A stretch of DNA of 64,000 bases from Paenibacillus sacheonensis. Its GTDB lineage: Bacteria; Bacillota; Bacilli; Paenibacillales; Paenibacillaceae. The notes below the pieces were generated by a model. It searched no databases and had not been told where the DNA came from. It saw nothing but the letters and a program-made list of their open reading frames with translations. The stretch's first letter is position 1. Every line of letters begins with the position of its first letter. The position numbers were made by a program, and so were the translations under genes. The stretch spans positions 248,001 to 312,000 of the forward strand of contig NZ_JAAAMU010000006.1 of the NCBI RefSeq assembly GCF_009909195.1, written 5' to 3'. Shown piece by piece: positions 51,027 through 59,314 of the stretch.

Positions 51027-52373
51027 TTATTTGGCATTTTGCTGCAGCAGGTTCTCAACGTCCTTCTGCGCCTTGTCGAGCGCTTCCTGCGGAGGAACCT
51101 GGCCTAGAATCGCCGCGTCCCGGTTCGGGTTGATCAAATTCAGGAAATCCGGTGCGTTCACCGGGAACGGGAAGAGCTTGGTCACCTTCATATTGTCGAC
51201 GGCCGCTTGATACACGGGGTTCTTCAGCAGCTCCGGATCGTTGGCCGCTTCTTGGTTGGCAACGCTGTCGAAATTCTTCTCCGCCCAATAGGTCTGCGCC
51301 GATTTGTCGGTCAGGTACTTCATGAACTCCCACGCTTCGTCCGGGTGCTTGGCGCCCTTCGGAATCTCGACGACGAAGCCGCCGCCGACGCTGTAATGGC
51401 CTGAGCCTTCCTCGGCCTCCGGAATCGGCGCGACGCCGTAGTTTACGTTTTGGCCGTAATCGCGAAGCTGCGTATAGAACGTCGTGGCGTCGGGCCAGAT
51501 CGACACTTGGCCGGCGATGAACGGATTCGCCTGCTTGCTGCCGAACGAAGCCTTGAAATTATCGAGATTTTTCTGACCGATCCGCTTGGCGTTGGCGAGC
51601 ACGTAGTTCATGGCGTCCACATGGGCCTTGTCATTGATGACGGGCTTGCCGTCCGGACCGAAGAAGTTCAAGCCCTTGTCGAAGTTCATCGCGATGCTGC
51701 CCCAGTCGAAGCCGGCGTACTGCGGAGAATAGCCGATCCGCGTGTACTTGTCTCCGCTCTTCTTATCCAGCTTAGCGGCTGCCTCCTCAAGCTCGGCCCA
51801 CGTGGTCGGGAACTTCTCGGGGTCGAGACCCGCTTCCTTGAAATGGTCCTTGTTGTAGAACATCATCCGGGTGTCCGTCGTGAACGGCAGCGCGTAAGCT
51901 TCGTCCTTGTAGATGACGGTATCCCACAATTGAGGGAAGAAGCGGCCTTTGACGTCGTCCTTCTTCAAATATTCGGTTAGATTCGTGTTCTGGTTCTTGT
52001 CCGCGCGCTGCGCGGTGGTATTGATATCGTTCACAATGACGTCCGGCGGATTGCCCGCGGCTACGGCCGCCAGCTCCTTCGTCCAAATGTCCCCGAACGG
52101 ATAATACGTATGCTTGACGGTGATGCGATCCTGCGATTTGTTAAAGTCGTCGATGATTTTCTCGATGATCGGCCTGCGCGTCTCCGAGCCCCAGAAGGTC
52201 CAAAAATCGATCGTGACCTTCTTCGTCGAAGCTTCGGCCGGCTGGGCTGAATCGTTTGCTGCAGCCGCGTTATCGTCGCCGCCGTTATTGTTGTTGCTGC
52301 CGCATGCCGACAAGAGCACGCTGGCGCCAAGCAAGGTTGCAAGAGAAACGGACAGTGCTTTATTCGTTTTCAT
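51027..52373 (-). CDS. Extracellular sugar-binding lipoprotein of ABC transporter
   Basis: A 448-residue family 1 solute-binding protein. The lipobox LLSAC gives the lipidated Cys at about residue 24; an Asn/Gly/Asp-rich linker follows. The SBP body has VTIDFWTFWGSETRRPIIEKI, VIVNDINTTAQRADKN, MMFYNKDHFKEAGLDPEKFPTTW and AWEFMKYLTDKSAQ. The start at 52373 (MKTNKALSV) follows GGGGAGG by 9 bases; in-frame upstream codons have no such site. It is the first gene of the GH38/NagA run and has a clear promoter overlapped by a cre site. Confidence 0.93.
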   Translation of the reverse strand: MKTNKALSVSLATLLGASVLLSACGSNNNNGGDDNAAAANDSAQPAEASTKKVTIDFWTFWGSETRRPIIEKIIDDFNKSQDRITVKHTYYPFGDIWTKELAAVAAGNPPDVIVNDINTTAQRADKNQNTNLTEYLKKDDVKGRFFPQLWDTVIYKDEAYALPFTTDTRMMFYNKDHFKEAGLDPEKFPTTWAELEEAAAKLDKKSGDKYTRIGYSPQYAGFDWGSIAMNFDKGLNFFGPDGKPVINDKAHVDAMNYVLANAKRIGQKNLDNFKASFGSKQANPFIAGQVSIWPDATTFYTQLRDYGQNVNYGVAPIPEAEEGSGHYSVGGGFVVEIPKGAKHPDEAWEFMKYLTDKSAQTYWAEKNFDSVANQEAANDPELLKNPVYQAAVDNMKVTKLFPFPVNAPDFLNLINPNRDAAILGQVPPQEALDKAQKDVENLLQQNAK

Positions 52374-52468
52374 AGACAACTTCCTCCCCATTTTGAAGCC
52401 TTCGGATATGGATGACGGATTGTAACTGATTAATTTCAATAATCATGGTTTTCCGTGGCTTTAAACCC

Positions 52469-52505
52469 ATAATAACGAGGGTTACTTAAAATGTCAACGC
52501 TTTCA
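52469..52505 (-). promoter_or_regulatory. SigA promoter overlapped by a cre site
   Basis: On the minus strand a perfect -35 TTGACA (52497-52492), a 17-bp spacer and a -10 TATTAT (52474-52469) lie about 100 bp before the binding-protein start. TGAAAGCGTTGACA (52505-52492) fits the cre consensus TGWNANCGNTNWCA at every defined position and shares its last six bases with the -35 box. CcpA bound there would block RNA polymerase. Confidence 0.72.
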
Positions 52506-52624
52506 AACCATATAAAGTAGTGAAAAGTTTAGACAAGCGACTTTTTGTGACGGGTATTTTGTTGTAATACCACATTATCCGTTATGCGAATCATGTTCGA
52601 AGTTGACGGATTGTGGGGTTCGCT

Positions 52625-53345
52625 GGAAATAGTGCGATCATGCAGCTTTTGGGGCTGAATGAGGCAATGTGCAGCCGGATTTGTGCTGCGGTGCAGCTTT
52701 TGGGGCTGAATGAGGCGATGTGGGGCCGGATTTGTGCTGTGGTGCAGCTTTTGAGGCTGAATGAGGCGATGTGGGGCCGGATGTGTGCTGTGGTGCAGCT
52801 TTTGAGGCTGAATGAGGCGATGTGGGGCCGGATTTGTGCTGTAGCGCAGTTTTTGGAGCCGAATGAGGCGATGTGGGGGCCGGATTTGTGCTGTAGTGCA
52901 GCTTCTGAGGTTGGATGAGGTGATGTGGAGCCGGATTTGTGCTGCGGTGCAGCTTTTGGGGCTGAATGAGGCGATGTGGAGCTGGACTTGTGCTGTCGGG
53001 CAGCTTTTGGAGCCGAATGAGGCGAGGTGGAGCCGGATTTGTGCTGTTGGTGCAGCTTTCGGAGCTGAATGAGGCGAGGTGGAGCCGGATTTGTGCTGTT
53101 GGTGCAGCTTTCGGAGCTGAATGAGGCGAGGTGGAGCCGGATTTGTGCTGTTGGTGCAGCTTTTAGAGCTGAATAAGGCGATGTGGAGCCGGATTTGTGC
53201 TGTGGTGCAGCTTTTGGGGCGGAATAAGGCGAAGTAGAGCTGGATTTGTGCTGTGATGCAGCTTTAGGAGCTGAATGAGGCGATGTGGAGCCGGATTTGT
53301 GCTGTGATGCAGCTTTTGAGGTTGGATGAGGCGATGTGCGGCCGA
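52625..53345. repeat. Array of about fourteen 51/52-bp tandem units
   Basis: The units are 51 or 52 bp and are marked by TTTGTGCTG at about 52680, 52731, 52782, 52833, 52884, 52936 and so on to 53295. Each contains GGTGCAGCTTTTG, CTGAATGAGGCGA and GGAGCCGGATTT. Units differ by a few substitutions, and the first is the most diverged. The plus strand is strongly G-over-C skewed. Because unit length is near a multiple of 3 and stop codons are absent, several frames stay open, but the mixed 51/52-bp lengths break any one frame and no ribosome site fits. The array lies between a terminator (53375) and the promoter at 52.5 kb. Confidence 0.88.
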
Positions 53346-53370
53346 ATTTGCACTTCCCGCCATTCCGATC

Positions 53371-53415
53371 CAAAATCAAACAGGGGTCGCCCATCGCGGG
53401 CGATCCCTGTTTGAT
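53371..53415 (-). terminator. Terminator of the GH4 gene
   Basis: ATCAAACAGGGGTCGCCC pairs with GGGCGATCCCTGTTTGAT (one wobble position), followed on the minus strand by a TTTTGG tail. It starts 13 bp past the GH4 stop codon. Confidence 0.85.
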
Positions 53416-53427
53416 TGCATTGAATCC

Positions 53428-54726
53428 CTAGCGATACTTCGGCAGCAAATCGCCATAAGCTTCGAGCATCTCGTCCACCATCGCCTTGATCGTGTCGATG
53501 GGCAGCTCGGAGGACGTGTGCGGATCCAGCAGCGCCGCATGGTAGATATGCTCTCGCTTGCGGGTCACCGCCGCTTCGATGGTGAGCAGCTGCATGTTAA
53601 TGTTCGTCCGGTTGAGCGCGGCGAGCTGCGGCGGAAGCGCGCCGAAGCGCGTCGGCGTGACGCCCTCTGCATCCACGATGCAGGACACCTCCACGCAAGC
53701 CTCCTCCGGCAAATTCGAGATCAAGCCGCCCGTGTTCAGCACGTTGCCCGCGATTTTATAAGGCACGTTCGTCTCCATGGCTTCCATGATATAGGACGCG
53801 TATTCATGCGTGCGCACGTGCGTTACCGACGCGTTGCGGACCAGATCGTTCATCGCCCGCTCCCAGTACGTCTTGCTGCTCTCGCCCCATCCCTTGTAAT
53901 TCTCCGTCGGGATGTTGTATTTCTCCAGCAGCTCCGGATAGGCGTTCTTGATGAAGTAGGGGACGTACTCCGCTCCGTGCATGCTGGACTCGGTCACGTA
54001 ATAACCGAAGGTATTCATGATCTCGTAACGGACCATGTCGTCATGCGGTCCCGGTCTGGCCGCCGCCCGCCGCTTGATCTCCGGATAGAGATCCTCGCCC
54101 CCGCGCGTAATGTCGAGCAGCCAGGCTTGGTGATTGATGCCGGCAATCCGCCAGCGGACGCTCTCGGCGCTCATGCCGAGACCTTCGAGCAGTTCCTTCG
54201 CGCACACTTGTACGCTGTGGCAGAGCCCGACGGCTTTGATGCCGGTTTCCCGCAGGATCGCGCCCGTCAGAATCGCCATCGGATTGGTATAATTCAGGAA
54301 CCACGCGTCCGGGCACAGCTCTTCCATGTCGCGGGCGAATTCCAGCATGACGTCGATCGTCCGCAGTCCCCGCATCAAGCCGCCCATGCCGAGCGTATCC
54401 GCGTAGGTCTGCTTCAAGCCGTATTTGCGGGGCATCTCGTGATCGCGCCGGATGACCGGCTCGAACGCGCCGACGGAGATGGCGTTAATGACGTAATCGG
54501 CTCCCCTGAGCGCCTCGCGCCTGTCGGCATAAGCTTGGATCGTCGCTTTCCCGCCGAGGTTCGCGTTCAGGTTGAGCAGCATTTTCTCCGAGTCCTTCAG
54601 CCGTTCCAGGTCGATATCGTGCAGCGCGATATGCGCGTCGGCCAGAGCCGGCGTCAGCATGCAGTCCCCGAGTACGTTTTTGACGAATATGGTGCTCCCC
54701 GCACCGATGAAGGCGATTTTTGGCAT
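53428..54726 (-). CDS. melA: GH4 alpha-galactosidase (MelA-type)
   Basis: A 432-residue NAD- and Mn-dependent cytoplasmic hydrolase. The dinucleotide site is IAFIGAGSTIFVKNVLGD (about 4-21), then LHDIDLERL. NYTNPM (145-150) precedes the metal ligands Cys and His in GLCHSVQ (C169, H170) and GINHQAWL (H199). The CHSV motif is that of alpha-galactosidases, as opposed to CCHE of galacturonidases such as LplD. It is the last gene of the operon 59063-53428, though the SBP-LplB-LplC-GH4 order also resembles B. subtilis lplABCD. GGGAGAAGCC precedes the ATG. Confidence 0.88.
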   Translation of the reverse strand: MPKIAFIGAGSTIFVKNVLGDCMLTPALADAHIALHDIDLERLKDSEKMLLNLNANLGGKATIQAYADRREALRGADYVINAISVGAFEPVIRRDHEMPRKYGLKQTYADTLGMGGLMRGLRTIDVMLEFARDMEELCPDAWFLNYTNPMAILTGAILRETGIKAVGLCHSVQVCAKELLEGLGMSAESVRWRIAGINHQAWLLDITRGGEDLYPEIKRRAAARPGPHDDMVRYEIMNTFGYYVTESSMHGAEYVPYFIKNAYPELLEKYNIPTENYKGWGESSKTYWERAMNDLVRNASVTHVRTHEYASYIMEAMETNVPYKIAGNVLNTGGLISNLPEEACVEVSCIVDAEGVTPTRFGALPPQLAALNRTNINMQLLTIEAAVTRKREHIYHAALLDPHTSSELPIDTIKAMVDEMLEAYGDLLPKYR

Positions 54727-54908
54727 GGCTTCTCCCTGCTCCTTTGTCTATGTGCTTATAGGTCGTACGATAATGTCCAAAATGGCTTAGCGGACGCGGA
54801 CGGGACACACAGCATTCGCCGCGCTGACTCCCGTCGTCCCTTCTTGCGTGGTCCCATCTTGCTTTGTGCCTGATCGCGTAGTCCGTTCTTGTACGGCCCC
54901 TTCTCCCG

Positions 54909-55799
54909 CTACCCTTTCACGCTGCCCATCACGATGCCTTCCGCGAAGTACTTCTGCAGGAACGGGTAGACCAGCAGCACCGGAATCACGGCGACGAACA
55001 CCTGCGCCGCCTTCGAGGTGCGGTCGGATACCTCCGACCACTTCAGGATATCCTGAGCCGTCACGAGCGACATATCGCGGTTGACGATTACCGTCTGCAG
55101 GTAACTTTGCAGCGGATAATGCTCGGGCCGGTTCATCAGAATCAGTCCGTCGAACCACGCGTTCCAGTGCGTCACGATGCAGAACAGCGTCAGCGTCGCG
55201 ACGGCCGGCGCCGACAGCGGGACGGCGATCCGCCAGAGCGCCTGCCATCTCCCGGCCCCGTCGATCTGAGCGGCTTGGTCGATCTCGTCCGGCAGCGATT
55301 TGAAGAAATTAAGCAGCAGAATGACATTGAAGACCGGAACGGCGCCCGGGAGGATCATGGCCCAGAACGTATCGATGATCCCCGTCATCTTGATGGTCAT
55401 ATACCAGGGAATAAGGCCGCCGCTAAACAGCATGGTCAGCACGAAATACCAGGCGTACGCGTTGCGGAAGCGGAATTCCCGGCTCCCCTTCGAGAGCGGA
55501 TAGGCGATCAGGATCGTCAGCAGCATATTGAGCGGTACGCCGACCGCCACCCGGCCGAGCGAGACCGCGAATGACTTGGCGAACTCCGGCTTGTTCAGCA
55601 CGAACGAGTAGGAGCTCAGATTGAAGCCGACGGGCCATAGTTGGACCTTGCCCGCACCGACCGCGGCGCTCGAGCTGAATGAGATCGCCAGCACGTTCAG
55701 CAGCGGCAGCAGGCAAGCGACGGCGACCGCCGTCAGGAACAGGTAGTTGAACGCGAGAAACGTCCGTCTGCTTATCGAAGTCTGTTTAATCAGGATCAA
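54909..55799 (-). CDS. Sugar ABC transporter permease, LplC/YtcP-like
   Basis: A 296-residue permease with TM1 near 15-38 (AFNYLFLTAVAVACLLPLLNVLAISFSS), the EAA loop EIDQAAQIDGAGRWQALWRIAVPLSAP and a C-terminal LQKYFAEGIVMGSVKG. It belongs to the LplC group, which works with large LipO-type lipoproteins. The start is a TTG, with AGGAAAAGCGGG just upstream. It lies about 10 bp after the LplB-like gene and is followed by melA after about 180 bp. Confidence 0.92.
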   Translation of the reverse strand: MILIKQTSISRRTFLAFNYLFLTAVAVACLLPLLNVLAISFSSSAAVGAGKVQLWPVGFNLSSYSFVLNKPEFAKSFAVSLGRVAVGVPLNMLLTILIAYPLSKGSREFRFRNAYAWYFVLTMLFSGGLIPWYMTIKMTGIIDTFWAMILPGAVPVFNVILLLNFFKSLPDEIDQAAQIDGAGRWQALWRIAVPLSAPAVATLTLFCIVTHWNAWFDGLILMNRPEHYPLQSYLQTVIVNRDMSLVTAQDILKWSEVSDRTSKAAQVFVAVIPVLLVYPFLQKYFAEGIVMGSVKG

Positions 55800-55809
55800 C
55801 CCGCTTTTC

Positions 55810-56706
55810 CTAGAAGATGCGATAATCCGTCAGCCTGTAGGCCAGCAGATAGGACAAGCCCACCATGACGAAGGACACGACCGATTTGAACAGTCCGACC
55901 GCCGTGGCCACGCCGTAATTGGCATTCTCGAGCCCGATGCGAAATACGAGCGTATCGATGATGTCTCCCGTCTTGTACACCTGCGGACTGTACAGGTTGA
56001 ACACCTGCTCGAAGCCCGCGTTCAGTATATTGCCGAGGCTGAGCACCGACATGAGCACGATCATCGGCAGCAGCGCGGGAAGCGTGACGTTGATCGTCTG
56101 CCTGAGCCTGCCCGCGCCGTCCATGGCAGCGGCTTCGTACAAGGCCGGATTAATGCCGGTCAAGGCAGCCAGATAAACGATCGTGCCGTATCCGAACTCC
56201 TTCCACGTATCGGTCAGCACGAGCGTGAACGGGAACCAGCGCGAATCGCCCAGAAAATACGCCGGGGGAATCTTGAATACCCCCAGCAAGCCGTTCACGA
56301 TCCCCGTCGACGGAGAAAGGATATCGATCAGAATGCCGCTCAGGATGATCCACGAGAGGAAATGCGGAAAGTAAATAATGGTCTGGATGCTCCGCCGGAA
56401 CAGCCGCTGCCGCGCTTCGTTCAACAGCAGGGCGAAGGAGACGGGCACGATGATGCCCGCGGCCATCTTCATGCCCGCGATAAAGAACGTATTGCGCAGC
56501 ACGTCGAGCGTGCCGGGCAAGCGCAGCATATACTCGAAATTCTTCCATCCGACCCACGGAGACATGAACATCCCCTTGGACGGAACGAGTCTCTCGAACG
56601 CCATGACGATGCCGGCCATGGGCACGTAGCTGTAGATAAGCACCAAGAGAAAGCCCGGCAAAATCATCAAGTGAAAGGGCAGCTCCCGGATGGTCCTGCG
56701 TCTCAT
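55810..56706 (-). CDS. Sugar ABC transporter permease, LplB-like
   Basis: A 298-residue permease that begins RELPFHLMILPGFLLVLIYSYVPMAGIVMAFE, the standard LplB opening, and carries the EAA loop ALYEAAAMDGAGRLRQTINVTLPALLP. It forms the channel with the LplC-like protein. AAGGGGCGAATAAGAC precedes the ATG. Unusually, 659 bp of repeat-rich DNA separate it from the binding-protein gene upstream in the same operon. Confidence 0.93.
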   Translation of the reverse strand: MRRRTIRELPFHLMILPGFLLVLIYSYVPMAGIVMAFERLVPSKGMFMSPWVGWKNFEYMLRLPGTLDVLRNTFFIAGMKMAAGIIVPVSFALLLNEARQRLFRRSIQTIIYFPHFLSWIILSGILIDILSPSTGIVNGLLGVFKIPPAYFLGDSRWFPFTLVLTDTWKEFGYGTIVYLAALTGINPALYEAAAMDGAGRLRQTINVTLPALLPMIVLMSVLSLGNILNAGFEQVFNLYSPQVYKTGDIIDTLVFRIGLENANYGVATAVGLFKSVVSFVMVGLSYLLAYRLTDYRIF

Positions 56707-56840
56707 GTCTTATTCGCCCCTTCCTTGCCGGAGACGGCTCCCATAGACGGGCCTCTGGCTGGCTAGTAACCGCTGCATGATATAAGAATTCGCCAAGCGG
56801 CCGAAACTGCCACCCGTTCAATGCGAATTCGGGCTGTCGT

Positions 56841-57055
56841 TTAACGCTTAACGTCTCACGCTTAACGTCTCACGCTTAACGTCCACACGCTAACTTCTAA
56901 CTTCTAGCTTCTAACATTTCACTGCTAACTTCTAACTTCTAACTTCTAACTTCTAACTTCTAACTTCTAACTTCTAACTGCTAACTGCTAACTTCTAACT
57001 TCTAACTTCCAACTTCCAACTTCTAACTTCTAACTTCCAACTTCTAAACTTCTAA
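56841..57055. repeat. Tract of 14-bp then 7-bp tandem repeats (CTAACTT)
   Basis: Three copies of an ACGCTTAACGTCTC unit (56845-56888) run into about twenty 7-bp CTAACTT units (56890-57055), some changed to CTAACTG or CCAACTT. On the transcribed minus strand this reads GAAGTTA repeated, with TAG stops in all frames, so it is untranslated. It lies between the binding-protein and permease genes of one operon. Confidence 0.92.
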
Positions 57056-57065
57056 CGCCAACCGC

Positions 57066-57250
57066 CTAACGGTTGTCAGCGTCGCTATTCCTCCGAAAAA
57101 CCGGCTAAGTACATGCTAACGGTTGTGACGGACGTTATTAGGCGTAAAGGAGCTGATTTGCACGGACAACTCTCGCAATAAGCCTTCTGACAACCGTTAG
57201 CCATAGAAACCAGCCTTTTGGAGCCGATTAGCCTCCCGTACAACCGTTAG
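57066..57250. repeat. 185-bp palindromic mosaic element, copy D
   Basis: Exactly 185 bp with the same motif positions as the other three copies; motifs 1, 2 and 3 read CTAACGGTTGTCAG, CTAACGGTTGTGAC and CTGACAACCGTTAG. The centre keeps CGTTATTAGGCGTAAAG and CAATAAGCCT. The 3' flank again has GGCTTGCATCGGCAAAC, as in A and B. This copy is inside an operon, downstream of the binding-protein gene. Confidence 0.9.
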
Positions 57251-57365
57251 CCGCAAGGTGCAGGTGCATTTTTGCAAAAGATGGCTTGCATCGGCAAACA
57301 GGAGCTTATTAAGTTCCGCGATTTCATTCGCTCGGCATTCTGGAGCTCCCCTTAACGAGCTCCCC

Positions 57366-59063
57366 TTAACGGGAAGCCTGCCAGTCGTTCACTTCTCCGG
57401 TAATCGTGCTGCCGCCGAGATCGTTCCACTGGGCGGCGAACTTGTCGAACTCGTCGATCGACCCGCCCATGATGATCCGCGTGAACGTCTCGAGCTGGAG
57501 CTTCTGAAGCGTCGCTTCATTGTCCGTCATCCCCTGCGTCGGAGCGCCGAAGTAAGCGTCGTCGACGATCCCGCCGTTCTTGGCATAGCCGTCGATGACG
57601 GACAGCGAGCCTTCGGGCCCGTACATCAGCGCGTTGCCCCACATCTTGTTGTCTCCCCCGCGATAGGCGACGAGGCTGTCGTAGTAGCCCTTCTCTTCCG
57701 GGTTCAGCTTGGAAGGGTCGTTCGCGTTAAGCGCCTCGACCACATGGAGATGGGCATCCAGGTTTTTGCGCGGCGCCTCGCCGTACAGCAGCGCGTATTC
57801 GAAGATGCCGATGCCGTTATTGGCGTTGTACACGTTCGGCTCGGCCGTCTTGCCCCAGAGCTTCTCGTAGTCGAAATTCAGCAGCTTGACGGCGGCTTCC
57901 GGATGCTTGGCGCCCTTCTTCACGACGTAATACGTGCTGATGGCGAAAGGCACCTGAGCCTTCGCCGGCTGGTCGTCGGCCGATACGATCGGCAGCGGCT
58001 TCCACTCCATCGCGGGATCGGTATTCTTGCCGTCCTGCAGCCAGCCGACATTCCAGAAGTAGCCGTAGAACAAGCCCAGCTTGCCGCCGTTAGCCGCTTC
58101 GCTCACCTTGGTCGCGTCCTTCGTGCCGTATTCCTTGTCGAGAATGCCGTTCTTGTACAGCTCCTGCAGCTTCTGCAGCGCGGTCTTCGTCTCCGGCGCG
58201 ACGCTGCCGTAAGTCAGCTTGCCCGAAGCATCCTTCACCCACGTATTGGGGTAGGCATGGAAGCCGTTGAAGAAGCCTTCCATTCCGGCGTAAAAGCCGA
58301 AGATATCCTTGGTGATTCCGAGTCCGTACGTATCCGCTTTCTGATTGCCGTCCGGATCCTGCTTGGCGAAGGCTTCCGCCGTCTTCAGGAGATCATCCAT
58401 CGTCTTCGGCTCGGGCAGTCCCAGCTTCTTGAGCCAGTCGGTCCGCACCCAGAGCACATGCGATTGCCCGAGACCCGAGGTCATGTTCGGCAGGCCGTAC
58501 AGCTTGCCGTCGAAGGTCGCGGATTTCATCGCGTTGCCTCCGTCCTGCGACAAAATGTTCTTCGTCAGCTCGGAGCCGTACTGCTCGTAGAGGGACGTTA
58601 AGTCTTCCAACCCGTCATCCTCCACGAGCCGCTTCAGCTGCGATGCGCTCACCGGCGTTATATCGGGCAGATCGTCCGAGGCGATCGCGATGTTCAGCTT
58701 CTGGTCGTATTGGGCGGAAGGCGTCGTCCAGAGATACTTTACCTTTACGCCCAGCTCGTTCTCGTACGCCTTCGACCATACGTTGTTGTCGATCGCCTCG
58801 CCATCGGCGAACTTCGTGCCCTCGGTAATGCCCCGGACGGCCGTCACTTCGATCGGCGGATCGTATTTGCCGAGCGGATCCGCCGGTGCCGAGGCGTCCG
58901 CGTCATTGCCGGTCGCCGCCGGCGCGTTCGTAGGATCCGAAGCCGCCGCACCGGTATCTTTGCCGCCGTTTCCGGTTCCGTTGCCGTTGCCGTCGCTGCA
59001 GGCCGCCATGGTAAGGATAAGACCCAAGCTCAGCATGAGCGCCGCCGCTTTGTTTCTCTTCAT
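57366..59063 (-). CDS. Large extracellular sugar-binding lipoprotein (LipO/LplA-like)
   Basis: A 565-residue lipoprotein with the lipobox LTMAAC. A low-complexity Gly/Asn/Asp/Ala linker follows, then a long SBP body typical of the LipO group: EVTAVRGITEGTKFADGEAIDNNVWSKAY, DLPDITPVSASQLKRLVEDD, LWVRTDWLKKLGLPEPKTMDDLL and KHPEAAVKLLNFDYEKLWG. It delivers the sugar to the LplB/LplC permeases downstream. The start at 59063 has GGGAGGG about 9 bases upstream; the frame is open 16 codons further without a ribosome site. Confidence 0.92.
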   Translation of the reverse strand: MKRNKAAALMLSLGLILTMAACSDGNGNGTGNGGKDTGAAASDPTNAPAATGNDADASAPADPLGKYDPPIEVTAVRGITEGTKFADGEAIDNNVWSKAYENELGVKVKYLWTTPSAQYDQKLNIAIASDDLPDITPVSASQLKRLVEDDGLEDLTSLYEQYGSELTKNILSQDGGNAMKSATFDGKLYGLPNMTSGLGQSHVLWVRTDWLKKLGLPEPKTMDDLLKTAEAFAKQDPDGNQKADTYGLGITKDIFGFYAGMEGFFNGFHAYPNTWVKDASGKLTYGSVAPETKTALQKLQELYKNGILDKEYGTKDATKVSEAANGGKLGLFYGYFWNVGWLQDGKNTDPAMEWKPLPIVSADDQPAKAQVPFAISTYYVVKKGAKHPEAAVKLLNFDYEKLWGKTAEPNVYNANNGIGIFEYALLYGEAPRKNLDAHLHVVEALNANDPSKLNPEEKGYYDSLVAYRGGDNKMWGNALMYGPEGSLSVIDGYAKNGGIVDDAYFGAPTQGMTDNEATLQKLQLETFTRIIMGGSIDEFDKFAAQWNDLGGSTITGEVNDWQASR

Positions 59064-59101
59064 GAAGAGGACCCTCCCTGTCTGTTTTCCCTTGCCTCGC
59101 A

Positions 59102-59110
59102 AGTATAGCA
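59102..59110 (-). promoter_or_regulatory. Possible extended -10 promoter of the LipO-type operon
   Basis: TGCTATACT on the minus strand lies about 40 bp before the lipoprotein start. There is no good -35 box, which would fit activation by the adjacent AraC-type response regulator. Confidence 0.4.
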
Positions 59111-59314
59111 AACGCCTTCATCGCGCCGTGAGCGGCTCCGGTTCGCGAAAGGTTGGAAAATTTTCTTCCGACGCCCCGCGGAGAAAACGATGGCCGCACC
59201 AGGCGGAGACTATTTTCTCCCTGCCGGAAGAGCCGCGTGCGACCGCGTGCGCACGACAAAGCCATTCCGCGCAAGAATCAGAAAAAAAACGAGCGCGGAC
59301 GGCATCTGCTGCCG

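Noticed and set aside
52625-53345. Possible CRISPR array from 51-bp periodicity
   Set aside because: Whole units are repeated, with no unique spacers.
52591-53394. A 267-residue repeat-rich ORF on the minus strand (QHKSGSTSPHSAPKAA type) and matching ORFs on the plus strand within the 51-bp array
   Set aside because: The frames stay open because the repeat lacks stop codons. Mixed 51/52-bp units shift the frame, the minus ORF begins inside the GH4 terminator, and no ribosome binding site fits.
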